Assembly: GCA_002309295.1 (NCBI GenBank)
Contig: DBXF01000009.1
Location: 9,512 to 68,390, forward strand
Direction of reading: 5' to 3'
Source: Bacteroidales bacterium UBA1219
Lineage (GTDB): Bacteria; Bacteroidota; Bacteroidia; Bacteroidales; P3
Length of the DNA stretch: 58,879 bases
Part shown: positions 1-9,253 of the stretch, one piece after another
Layout of the letters: each line of letters begins with the position of its first letter
Position numbering within the stretch: the first letter of the stretch is position 1
Translations under genes and position numbers: made by a program
The notes under the pieces: model-generated
Database searches by the model: none
The model's input: the letters and a program-made list of their open reading frames with translations, nothing else
Told to the model about the DNA's origin: nothing

Positions 1-316
1 GTTCTCTCACCTGTCTAAGTTGTTCCTTCGTCTGAATAATTTGCTTCTCAAGGCGTTCCTTTTCCGCCCTAATACAATCCACATCTAACTTATCCTTTTG
101 ATTGGCATTTCGTGAGTGTATTTTTGCAGAATTGGCAGAATTTTCTCCTGAAATTTTATTTTCCGATTTTTTTTCTCTCGGCGATCTGCCTTCCGCTAAA
201 CGGTTTATTTCAGCCAAAGTTTGTTTGTCTAAATCTTCGATGCTTACATCAGCTTTGTCTTTAAGTTCTTTAATCCTTCTCAAACGATCCAACGCACGCT
301 CGTTCTCTTTTTTCAT
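1..316 (-). CDS. Charged coiled-coil protein, 3' end outside the window
   Basis: This frame opens with ATG at 316 (on the minus strand), starts MKKENERALDRLRRIKELKD, and stays open for 105 codons to the window edge with no stop. It is the last gene seen in the leftward operon, 49 bp after the transglutaminase-like gene. The protein is very rich in Lys, Glu, Arg and Asp, with long stretches that look like heptad helix on both sides of a Ser/Asn-rich linker at about residues 45-65. I see no signal peptide or membrane segment, so it is probably cytoplasmic and could be a structural or scaffold partner of the machinery encoded upstream. I do not recognise the family. The reverse-strand frame at 102-341 is a shadow of this gene. 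Confidence 0.6.
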   Translation of the reverse strand, partial: MKKENERALDRLRRIKELKDKADVSIEDLDKQTLAEINRLAEGRSPREKKSENKISGENSANSAKIHSRNANQKDKLDVDCIRAEKERLEKQIIQTKEQLRQVRE

Positions 317-365
317 ATTTTCTAATTGTAATAGCTTATAACGTTATTGTTGAAAATAGCTATTT

Positions 366-1394
366 TCATAAAACATCATAAACAAATTCTCTGTCACCAA
401 CAAAACGTTGCGGGGAATCAAAATCCTCAAACCAATCCAGATTGTGCCAAGTGCTATCCCCTTTACGACGAAATTCTGCATAAGCATGTCCACCATTACC
501 TTTTACAACAGCCTTAACTCGAGATTCTAATCCAACCTGTCTGGCGAAAGAAGCCATAAGAATGGCAAAATCATCACAATCTCCCGTATAACATTTACCA
601 TTAGAATAATAATTGGAAATTGTTTCTGAAGCACTACGCCAAGTATCTTTGCCGGTTTCCGTATTCGGATCGTATAAATACAACCAATGGTCTTTTACAA
701 ATTTCCATGCTATTTCTAATTGCTTTACTGGGTCAGATTCGTGATTGGTGTTGTTTACAGCTTGAATATCCGAGAAATTTCGCAACACAAGTCCTTCTGT
801 CTGGATCTTTTTATTCCCTTGTCCGAGACTTTGAAGTAATTCAAAATCCGACGGCGAAAGGGTATTGTCAACCGCTGTAGTCGCAGTTGTATTGGTGTTT
901 GTTGATGAATTTCCTGAAACATATTCGGCCAAACTTGCCAACACAAGGTATGGGATGCGAATGTATGACGCGCTATCTATCATCTCACACTTTGCTCTGA
1001 ATCCTGCGCCATTGTCAAGTATAGTAATAGGGAAATCCTTATAAGTTTTTTGTAGTTTATCGGTTTGTCCCAAGTTTGTATAGTCTGCAAATAATATGTT
1101 GGATTTCTTTGTATTGAGCAAAATGGTCACAGAATCGTTATTTATTTGAACACTGTCCCTATCGAACACTTTTGTACCAAGACGAGATGCTAATTCTAAG
1201 AATTTGTCTAGATTTACAAGTCCCATCTGACGATTATCTATAAAAGAGGAATCCGTGGCGAAATTAGCAGCATCCATGCCTGGAATCACACCATTTTTCA
1301 TCTTGGGCTTGGCACACAAAAACATAACAAATGCTACGCCAATCAAAATGAAAGAAACAACCGATACCTTGATTAAATATTTATTATTATTCAT
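366..1394 (-). CDS. Membrane-anchored transglutaminase-like protein
   Basis: This 342-residue protein has one N-terminal membrane segment (about residues 8-28) followed by a large domain that should face the periplasm. The C-terminal third carries the transglutaminase-like papain-fold signature: Cys273 in GDCDDFAILMAS, His303 in GGHAYAE and Asp320 in NLDW, in the usual order and spacing. In bacteria this fold includes cysteine proteases, peptidoglycan or protein cross-linkers and inactive binding modules, so the exact reaction is not determined; the intact triad suggests an active enzyme. A Thr/Asn-rich linker lies at about 160-180. The ATG is 2 bp downstream of the stop of the SEDS-PBP gene, so the two are co-transcribed and probably translationally coupled. 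The context suggests it processes or cross-links a partner in the cell envelope. Confidence 0.8.
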   Translation of the reverse strand: MNNNKYLIKVSVVSFILIGVAFVMFLCAKPKMKNGVIPGMDAANFATDSSFIDNRQMGLVNLDKFLELASRLGTKVFDRDSVQINNDSVTILLNTKKSNILFADYTNLGQTDKLQKTYKDFPITILDNGAGFRAKCEMIDSASYIRIPYLVLASLAEYVSGNSSTNTNTTATTAVDNTLSPSDFELLQSLGQGNKKIQTEGLVLRNFSDIQAVNNTNHESDPVKQLEIAWKFVKDHWLYLYDPNTETGKDTWRSASETISNYYSNGKCYTGDCDDFAILMASFARQVGLESRVKAVVKGNGGHAYAEFRRKGDSTWHNLDWFEDFDSPQRFVGDREFVYDVL

Positions 1395-1396
1395 AA

Positions 1397-4300
1397 TTAT
1401 CTTCCCTCCTCCATATATTGATTAAACAATTCTGAATTGACAACAGCTTCTATCTGCGATTGGAAATTATTATTAGTAAAACCATCTTTCTCTACTCCAT
1501 GGAACGACATATACATTACATAGTATCGTATTTGCCGCAAATCATCAAGACTTTGAGCCTTTTCCAATTCACCATTAGCAATAATTACCATCATATTACG
1601 AATGCGCTTACTGCTTTTATTATCAATGTTAAGCGTACCTGTTTTAACATATAAATAATATCCACGTTTCGACAGGTTCTGAGCCAAAGATTTTAAACCT
1701 TTTGCGGTACCAATGTAAGGCACTTGTCTCATCTGGCCCAAAACCTGAGTTTTGTAGAAGTCAAAATACGCTCCATTGCTTTGCCATCCACCGCTTGTCA
1801 CATCAAACTCAGATATTTCTGGAGCAACTCGTACCGCATCATTTAGAGTCGTGATATTGTCCGCACTATTCAGTGTTGCCAATCGCATAGCCATAGAAGC
1901 GACCTGCAATGGCGAAACATTAAGCGGGGCTGAACCAGAAACCATTTGCACGAATCCTTCCCTGAGCCATGGCATTCGTTGGCGCAGATATCTGTTCAAG
2001 CTACCAGTTTCTGAATAGCACCATTGCTTGGGATAACGCTGCTGGTTGAATAATACATCAAATGCGCTATCGTTACCAAAATAATTGTAATATTTATCAT
2101 ATCCATCTGCGTTGTAATCAATATTTAGCTTAAAATTATTCCGCAGGCCCTCTTCCATTATTGAATTACCCAAACTGATACCATTTTCGTTTCCAGCAAA
2201 CCATTTGTCGGGATCAAAAGAATGCGCATTCCCATTGTATGTAAACCGCGGGAAACCTGCTGCACCATCCTTTGGCGGACCTATAATACTTTCGACATTG
2301 TCTCCACGCTGCATTCCTAGTAACACTATCACCGAATGGTAAAAGTTGTTCGATTGAATAATATAGTCATTATGTGCATATCCAGCACTGCCATCTATCG
2401 AGAAATAATCTATACCACCTTCTTTTGCTCTTACACCACCATACCAATCATATCTTGCGTTGGTGTTTTTTTCTTCACCATCATTTTTATGGATAACACC
2501 ATCAGGTTTGAAGGAACTCACATCGATAGTGTTCCAAGGAATATTTTTAGTTGATGTTATAGCTGTATAAACGATTGGCTTGAACGTGGAACCAGGACCG
2601 GGATTAAGATGCTGTAGGGTCTTGTTGCCGAGCACGTCGCGTTCTTGCTCATTCGAACCATCACGATACATATCGCTAAGAAATTTGTTGTAGTGTACAA
2701 TATTGTTGGGGTCTATTCGCTGACCTCGCTTGTTATAGTCGAACATCAATCTGATACGCCCATAACCATCCAAAACCACTGCTGAATAAGTAAATTTATG
2801 CATTAGAAGTTCGCCTACAACAATATTTACTTTTACAGAATCAACACTGTTTATGCGCCCCAAGCGGTTAAATTTTTTGTTTGCAATATTGGCAAGCCTG
2901 TCAACTTCTTTTAGGTAGTTAGCGGGCACTTTATTGCTGGGCATAAACTTTCTTTGTCTCTGGTCAAAATAAAGATAGTAGGATGATGCAATTTTTCCAG
3001 TCTTAACAGCGTATGGTTCATTAACGAGTTCTGCTAAATTATTTCTCACCTCATCTGTCATTTTAATAGAGCCCTTGTTCATATCATTCATAATCCTATA
3101 AAAATCCTTATGAAGATCATAGTCAATAGATACACGCAGGTCACGATGACGATAACTTGTGTCGGTAAGGTTTGAGTTACCATACACATTACTCACTAAA
3201 TTTGCGAATTGGTAACTCCACATAGACTCCTTTCCTAGAGGATAGAACATAGACTGTCGACCATTTATCCATACGTTTTTGGCAAGAAAACGTTGGTTAT
3301 CTTGGCCATAGCGCAACGGGAGTAAAGTCTCAGTTGAATGACCAGATTTACGATTTATCGTAACCAAATCATTTTCGTGGATACGGGTAGCCATTTGGAC
3401 ACTAGAATTACGACCTCGCATAATGAAATCGTTTGATTCTATGTCGAAAAATTGATTGTTGTTAGGTATGGTTTTAATCAGAAGCAGTGGCTTGTGGTCA
3501 GCTGTCCACGAGGAATCAAAGCGCATTATCTGAACGTTGGATATTGATGAACGTTGTGCGGCAGGGAGAATATTGGTTTCATAATCATCTTTGTTTTTAT
3601 TATAAATGCGCACGCTCCCTACTCTAGAATTGTTTGTGTTGCTGAATTTAAAAAACAATGGTGTCTCGGCAGCAAGCAAGTTCCCTGTCCACGGGTTTTT
3701 GTTGTCAATTATCTTGTCAATAAAATAAAATTTTTTATTTACGCACAAATGGTAACAATTACCACGTTTTCGTATGTGAACAAGTTCTTGCGGATTGAAC
3801 TTTTCGTTATCGGTTCGTTTATCAAAATCATTCATTAGCGAAGGAATGAATGAGGATCCTTTTTTGGTTGTGTCGGCTATAGAATGCCACTCGTTAGATT
3901 CAGATGTGAACAAGTGCCATATCTCGTTTAGCTGTTTCCCTTTAAACCCTTCTTCATTCTGTTCTTGGAAAACTGCGAAAGCATCATCTATCCTTTCGAC
4001 ATTTTGCGACACATCGTTTATGATTTTATTCACATCAAACTGACTATCATGTTGTTCAGATCCCTTACTCGGCACCAAAAGCCATCCTACCAATGCAAAG
4101 AGTAACAGACAGAAGGACAAAATCACTGGCGTGTGCTTGTCGTTTGCGCCCTTTTCATTAATGGAGTTTCGTTTACCATAAAAATAAGTGGTCTTACGCT
4201 CGCCCATAATTAGCATAACGTGTTGAGCAACCAAAAACAATAGAATTGCGGGAAGAAAAACCGACAATTTACTTTGTATGCTTAAAAATGGGAAATCCTG

Positions 4301-7018
4301 CCCCATAAACACTGAGCGGTTTGTGGCCGACATATATACACAAAACGCAATAACAAAGATATATATTAGCATCGCAAGGAAGCCCCTGCTCTTGCCATCC
4401 TCTCGTCCTGTTACATCAACCTCATTACAGTAGATGGAAATTAGCAACAATAGCATTATTATCATCAATTCTGCAATAGGTCCTTTGTGTTCTGCTTTTA
4501 AATATCGTGTTATGGCCAGGTCTGTAGTTTGGGTATTGTACGGACTTCCTTGATTGGAGTGCGGTTGAATACGGAAATAGCCATCCAGTTCGCTACCTGC
4601 CTTAAGATATTGGTTAATGAACCACTGGTTTTGCGCCGAACGCATAATGAATGTTATGTCGGACGACTTAAACTTGCAATCTTCCATAAGCACTCCTATA
4701 TCCTGACCTTTTTCAAGCTCTTGCACAGCTGCACGATATTTCATGTGTGTGCCTTTTTTGGAAACAACATCGCTCATTGCAGGACTTAATATTGAGAAGA
4801 CCGCAAGTACAACTCCCACTACTGCAACAGAGATCAATACGATTTTGCGATGCTTGAATTCAACTTTAAAACAAACATAAAACACAATGACAAAAAATGC
4901 CACTATTGCAACAGGAAGTATTAATTTCAAATGGTTTATGGCAAATATCATCAGCGAACCTTCATATAGAACGAACATAAAAGTTCCTATTAAAACGACA
5001 AAAAATCCCACAACACGAAATAAACGTCCTAATTTGTCGGAATCTTCGGTAAGCATTGTTACAGCAAATCTCACCATAGAGAACACAACAAAAATCACAG
5101 CGAATCCTGCATCTCCGACAAAAAAGAACAATGTGGCCAAAACAAAAACCAACGGACGTTCCCATCCAATACACTTCAATTTGAACGATAGCCAAGTTTT
5201 ATTTTTTTTGACTTCTCGTTCCCTGAGCAACTGAATAAACCATATGTCCACCAAGAAATACAGCAAAAGAGGAAAGAAAATAAGAACGAAACGAGGCGAT
5301 ACCACACCCTTCAAGACATACAGAACAGCCAATGCCACCACATAACCAATTATTATATATATGTGTTTAACGCATGGAAATTTAATCCATTCAAGTAAGT
5401 CTTTATTTTTAATCTTGACTTTGTAAGCTGTTAAAATAGACCAAATTGTCATCAAAAATGGCACAGAGTGACAACCTAGAATAGTCCACCACAACACACT
5501 AGTTCTCATTTCAGAATAAGCATCAGGACCGATATCGTCAATGGGTGTAAAGGTAGAACTTCGCCAAGCCAGTATCAATCTTGTAACGCCAAACGCCAAC
5601 AATACGATATAGGTACCTATCTCAAAACCTGACAATGAGGTTTTATAACGATTTTCAGATCTTTTGGGATCAACTTTGGAATTTAGCCAAAGGTCTGTAA
5701 ACACTCTTGCTAAAACAAGAAGCATAAACAATCCGACAAACAGCCATACAATTCGGCCATAAGTGAGTCCGTTAGTTTCTCGCATATTATGAATGTTGAA
5801 TGTCCATTCACAAGGTTTACGTTCGTTTGACCCACTGGTTTGGAGACAGAACTCTGTGTCACTTCCAATTATTGTATCACTTGCCAATTCCGATACAGCC
5901 TTCATGTCATGCACTTGGAAGTTCATGTCTGTACGAGAGTCATTTACAGCATAATGTATTGTTCCGTTTATGTGGTTGAGATTATTGTCCTTGTCGAATA
6001 TATTAAAAAGGTAAATACCGTCCTCGGTATTTTCTGTAGCAACGTCAATGGATGAGGTTATCAGCAATTTACTGTCACAATCGCGCAACCTTTTACGCAT
6101 AGGCATTTGATACCGAAGAGATATTCTTGTACTGTCGATAGTTGAGATTTTCATTTTCGGAGTCATGCCAAACCCAAATCCGGTGTGGAACAAAGAACCG
6201 TTTTTAATGGTGTCTTTGAAGACAACGTCGGCATCAGCACTTTCGCCATTAACTTTTAGTTGAGTGTTGAGAGCCAACCACTGGTTTGGCATAAGAACGA
6301 GTTCGCTATTAGCGTCACCATTGGTTTCTCGCACAAGCATTGTCCCATCAAGTATTACCCGTAATTCCTCCGGCATTTCCATTCCAGGAGTATTATACAC
6401 TATATCAGAAAACGGATAACCCTCTTTTATCTCTTTTGTAAAATCGCTCGTATCTTTCTTGTTGCGCCCGGGAATCATAGATATGTAATAGCAACGATCC
6501 TTTTTGTATGGGACAATTTCCAAAGAATAAATCAAATTGTTATCCGAAGTTATTATAAAACCTTCACTACAATCTGAACTGAAATATCTATTTATCAGAT
6601 GTGCATTTTTTGTTCCATCATCAGCGATATAAATCGGTTCATAAAACCCCTTGGATTCCAGTGTGACGAATTCGCCATTAATGTTGGTCAGAGTTACCAA
6701 CCCTTCTTTTGTATCATATAGAGCCGCTTCGGGAAGTATTTCGTCATCAACGAGTTGAAAAGGAGACAGTACATTGAATCCTGTATGTTCCAACAAATGA
6801 TATTGTGAATTGTCGAACACATTTGAATCGTTGGGGTAGATGTATTTTTTTACCACGAACGGGGATAACACACCCAAAATCATCAAAGGTATGATAAACC
6901 AAGCCCAAACAAGTTTATTCCCTTCTTTCAGTTGTTTTTCTTTACAGAACAAAAAACTTAATAGTACTATCAATACTAAAAAGAAACATGCTACTGATAA
7001 AAACCACGGAATTGTCAT
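1397..7018 (-). CDS. Giant SEDS-like polymerase fused to a class B penicillin-binding protein
   Basis: This 1873-residue protein has two N-terminal membrane helices (about 5-25 and 37-57), a novel-looking periplasmic domain (60-420), a bundle of about 12 helices (421-937), one further helix (964-982) and a large periplasmic C-terminal part. The C-terminal part has every motif of a penicillin-binding transpeptidase: S1477-T-F-K1480 in PGPGSTFKPIVYTA, S1556-N-N1558 and K1792-T-G-T1795, plus VSIDYDLHKDF near 1296 and SPLQVASMAMRLATLN near 1702. The helix bundle resembles SEDS proteins (RodA/FtsW): a large loop (about 747-846) with QNQWFINQYLKAG and TTDLAITRYLKAEHKG ahead of the last helices, and DFPFLSIQSKLSVFLPAILL where SEDS proteins have the PLPFLSYGGSS motif. 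The charged stretch 938-963 should be cytoplasmic, which makes 964-982 the usual single anchor of a PBP. The transpeptidase is seen directly; the SEDS assignment rests on divergent motifs. The gene lies 18 bp after the coiled-coil gene. Confidence 0.85.
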   Translation of the reverse strand: MTIPWFLSVACFFLVLIVLLSFLFCKEKQLKEGNKLVWAWFIIPLMILGVLSPFVVKKYIYPNDSNVFDNSQYHLLEHTGFNVLSPFQLVDDEILPEAALYDTKEGLVTLTNINGEFVTLESKGFYEPIYIADDGTKNAHLINRYFSSDCSEGFIITSDNNLIYSLEIVPYKKDRCYYISMIPGRNKKDTSDFTKEIKEGYPFSDIVYNTPGMEMPEELRVILDGTMLVRETNGDANSELVLMPNQWLALNTQLKVNGESADADVVFKDTIKNGSLFHTGFGFGMTPKMKISTIDSTRISLRYQMPMRKRLRDCDSKLLITSSIDVATENTEDGIYLFNIFDKDNNLNHINGTIHYAVNDSRTDMNFQVHDMKAVSELASDTIIGSDTEFCLQTSGSNERKPCEWTFNIHNMRETNGLTYGRIVWLFVGLFMLLVLARVFTDLWLNSKVDPKRSENRYKTSLSGFEIGTYIVLLAFGVTRLILAWRSSTFTPIDDIGPDAYSEMRTSVLWWTILGCHSVPFLMTIWSILTAYKVKIKNKDLLEWIKFPCVKHIYIIIGYVVALAVLYVLKGVVSPRFVLIFFPLLLYFLVDIWFIQLLREREVKKNKTWLSFKLKCIGWERPLVFVLATLFFFVGDAGFAVIFVVFSMVRFAVTMLTEDSDKLGRLFRVVGFFVVLIGTFMFVLYEGSLMIFAINHLKLILPVAIVAFFVIVFYVCFKVEFKHRKIVLISVAVVGVVLAVFSILSPAMSDVVSKKGTHMKYRAAVQELEKGQDIGVLMEDCKFKSSDITFIMRSAQNQWFINQYLKAGSELDGYFRIQPHSNQGSPYNTQTTDLAITRYLKAEHKGPIAELMIIMLLLLISIYCNEVDVTGREDGKSRGFLAMLIYIFVIAFCVYMSATNRSVFMGQDFPFLSIQSKLSVFLPAILLFLVAQHVMLIMGERKTTYFYGKRNSINEKGANDKHTPVILSFCLLLFALVGWLLVPSKGSEQHDSQFDVNKIINDVSQNVERIDDAFAVFQEQNEEGFKGKQLNEIWHLFTSESNEWHSIADTTKKGSSFIPSLMNDFDKRTDNEKFNPQELVHIRKRGNCYHLCVNKKFYFIDKIIDNKNPWTGNLLAAETPLFFKFSNTNNSRVGSVRIYNKNKDDYETNILPAAQRSSISNVQIMRFDSSWTADHKPLLLIKTIPNNNQFFDIESNDFIMRGRNSSVQMATRIHENDLVTINRKSGHSTETLLPLRYGQDNQRFLAKNVWINGRQSMFYPLGKESMWSYQFANLVSNVYGNSNLTDTSYRHRDLRVSIDYDLHKDFYRIMNDMNKGSIKMTDEVRNNLAELVNEPYAVKTGKIASSYYLYFDQRQRKFMPSNKVPANYLKEVDRLANIANKKFNRLGRINSVDSVKVNIVVGELLMHKFTYSAVVLDGYGRIRLMFDYNKRGQRIDPNNIVHYNKFLSDMYRDGSNEQERDVLGNKTLQHLNPGPGSTFKPIVYTAITSTKNIPWNTIDVSSFKPDGVIHKNDGEEKNTNARYDWYGGVRAKEGGIDYFSIDGSAGYAHNDYIIQSNNFYHSVIVLLGMQRGDNVESIIGPPKDGAAGFPRFTYNGNAHSFDPDKWFAGNENGISLGNSIMEEGLRNNFKLNIDYNADGYDKYYNYFGNDSAFDVLFNQQRYPKQWCYSETGSLNRYLRQRMPWLREGFVQMVSGSAPLNVSPLQVASMAMRLATLNSADNITTLNDAVRVAPEISEFDVTSGGWQSNGAYFDFYKTQVLGQMRQVPYIGTAKGLKSLAQNLSKRGYYLYVKTGTLNIDNKSSKRIRNMMVIIANGELEKAQSLDDLRQIRYYVMYMSFHGVEKDGFTNNNFQSQIEAVVNSELFNQYMEEGR

Positions 7019-7036
7019 AAGATTATTGTTTATTAA

Positions 7037-9226
7037 TTATTTTTTCGGCATTATTGCATAATTGTCAACGACTATTTCCAATTTTTCCACCCCCAACTCC
7101 TTTGCCCATTCATAAATGGTGTTTGTATGGGATGTGGACAGGTTGATGTTATTATAAGCGAACTCTTTAGTCCCTTTAAAATTGAAATTATTATCCATCA
7201 AAGTTTTGTTGTAGCAGAATATGATATTATCGCTATTATCTTTTATGCTCCTGATGTTATCAACCGTATGATAGGCAATATTCATCAACATCTCGAAATA
7301 CCAGCCCTTGTCCGCTGGTGACGAGTCATATGTTAGTCCGGGCTCCTTTTTAACAAATTCTTTGACATATTTCTCCCACATAATGTCAGTAAAATTCCTT
7401 ATTTTTGAATAGCGGCTAGCTGACTCACGTACCCCAGTGATCCATTTTGCATTTTCTTCACCAACCTCTCTTGTTAAATCAGAAATCATTCTCTCAACAG
7501 TGTAGTTTTCCCTTGTAGCAATTAATAGATTATATGCTCTGGATTCTTGTTCAATCCGCCTATCATCTTTTAGTGCATTTTCGATGTTCAACTTATAATT
7601 ATCTCCTAAGATGGGCTTCGACAGAACATTCATAACTGTTTCAAAGAAAAATGCCCGATCACGCCGTTGACTTCCTTTAATTGTTTGGAGGAATTTATCT
7701 ACCGATGCAACAACTATATCTTTATTCTCATCATACCATTTGGCTTTATTTTCTATCTCCTTCAGCTCATCCAGTAATTTGCGGCTTGTTTGTCTGTCGT
7801 ACATTTCAACAACATTTTCCAATGAAAAATCTTTATCCTTCACTTGTTGGAACGAATGTATTTTTATCATTCCATATTGCGACAGAGTTGTTATAAGATC
7901 CGCCTCGTTTTTACACTTGCGCAGATCCTGAAACCTTTCATAATCATTCTTATATTTATCTGCCGTATTTTTGTATGCGTTAGCCTTAGATTTAAAATCT
8001 AGAGCAGACTGCCTCATTGATAAATACTGATCCGCATCACTTTTAATTTTTTGAAACTCTTCAGATTGTTTATATTGTTCAATCACGGTCTCAACAGATA
8101 ATGATTCGTTGTTTTCATCAGTTGATGGCAAGTGTGTGTTCTGCTTTTTGGACTTTCTTCTAATCAAGGGATATGCCACTAAACCGATTACCAACCCTAT
8201 AACTAGCATTAACCCGTTGTACACTTTTTCGTTGGGTTCTTTAATTGTCGCCGACTGAAGTGCTTCTAAATCCACATATACATACATAGTAGAATCGTTG
8301 CAAAGGAGTGAATCGGACAGCTCAACCAAAGAATCTCTCTCATCCATATAAATGTATACTTTTTCGGGATTATCTTTGAGTTTGGCAACTAGTTTTTGAT
8401 ATTTTTCTTTGTCGTCTTGCTGTTTGCAGATTTTTCCTTTGGCCCCTATAACACAATCGTGCCTAACATCATAATAGGCAACATTGAGCAGCGCATTTGT
8501 ATCCAAAACCCGTTCTTCAATCAGTATCTGCAAAAGATTCTTGTCCGTAGTATTAGCCTTGCCCTGCTCTATGTCCTGCATTATTGCCACAAATCGTTTC
8601 ACATTTATTTTGCGCACCTCAAAATCTTTAGCTCGCGTTATTGTCATTTTGTTATCCTTCAAACACACGGCAACATGGCCTTCGGCATCACCCACAACTG
8701 TGTTATAAATCATTGATAGTATGCGGTCATCTCTATCTATTTTTCTTGCCCGCGCTATAGTGTCGGTGTATTCGCGAAGAGTTCCTATTGCAGTAGCAAT
8801 AGAATCGAAATCATCACTTTCATCAACAATATTGAATTTATCCTTCAGAATTCTCCCTAATTTTTCCTTGTTTTCATCATCTTTTGCCTTAACAATATTA
8901 TAGTTTTTTGTTTTTCGTTCATAAAATATTTCATCACCGCCAATAACCACTTTTGGTTTGGCTGTGTCGAGATCCACGTAAACGAGTTGTTTTTCATTCG
9001 GGATTATGTCTAAAGCATATTTCTGCTGGAACCATTTATCGTTTATTCCCCCTTCCGTTTTTTCTAGCATAATTTTATTTGCCGTCTCAAACTCTTCCGA
9101 AGGTGTTACACCTTTTTTTAATTGGGGGATTAAAAACGACAGTGCAACTAACACAATTAGCAGAACCACAATTATTAGACGTATTAATTTTCCGTGTTTT
9201 TCAAAAAATTTTGCTACTTTTTTCAT
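7037..9226 (-). CDS. Two-pass membrane protein with periplasmic domain and cytoplasmic coiled coil
   Basis: This 729-residue protein has a basic N-terminus (MKKVAKFFEKHGK), a first membrane helix at about 17-37, a periplasmic domain of about 300 residues, and a second helix at about 340-360 (MLVIGLVIGLVAYPLI) followed by RRKSKK. The remaining ~365 residues are cytoplasmic and start with a predicted coiled coil rich in Glu, Lys and Gln. I recognise no family. Its topology would let it connect a cytoplasmic filament or ATPase with the periplasm, which is the job RodZ and MreC do in the elongation complex; that comparison is by architecture only. It sits 27 bp after the actin-like ATPase gene and 18 bp before the SEDS-PBP gene in one operon. 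Confidence 0.7.
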   Translation of the reverse strand: MKKVAKFFEKHGKLIRLIIVVLLIVLVALSFLIPQLKKGVTPSEEFETANKIMLEKTEGGINDKWFQQKYALDIIPNEKQLVYVDLDTAKPKVVIGGDEIFYERKTKNYNIVKAKDDENKEKLGRILKDKFNIVDESDDFDSIATAIGTLREYTDTIARARKIDRDDRILSMIYNTVVGDAEGHVAVCLKDNKMTITRAKDFEVRKINVKRFVAIMQDIEQGKANTTDKNLLQILIEERVLDTNALLNVAYYDVRHDCVIGAKGKICKQQDDKEKYQKLVAKLKDNPEKVYIYMDERDSLVELSDSLLCNDSTMYVYVDLEALQSATIKEPNEKVYNGLMLVIGLVIGLVAYPLIRRKSKKQNTHLPSTDENNESLSVETVIEQYKQSEEFQKIKSDADQYLSMRQSALDFKSKANAYKNTADKYKNDYERFQDLRKCKNEADLITTLSQYGMIKIHSFQQVKDKDFSLENVVEMYDRQTSRKLLDELKEIENKAKWYDENKDIVVASVDKFLQTIKGSQRRDRAFFFETVMNVLSKPILGDNYKLNIENALKDDRRIEQESRAYNLLIATRENYTVERMISDLTREVGEENAKWITGVRESASRYSKIRNFTDIMWEKYVKEFVKKEPGLTYDSSPADKGWYFEMLMNIAYHTVDNIRSIKDNSDNIIFCYNKTLMDNNFNFKGTKEFAYNNINLSTSHTNTIYEWAKELGVEKLEIVVDNYAIMPKK

Positions 9227-9253
9227 CTCTTATTATATTTTTACATGATTCTA

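Noticed and set aside
1397..7018. Splitting the giant gene into separate SEDS and PBP genes
   Set aside because: The frame is continuous from 7018 to 1397 with no stop, and the basic cytoplasmic turn plus single helix at 938-982 forms a sensible link.
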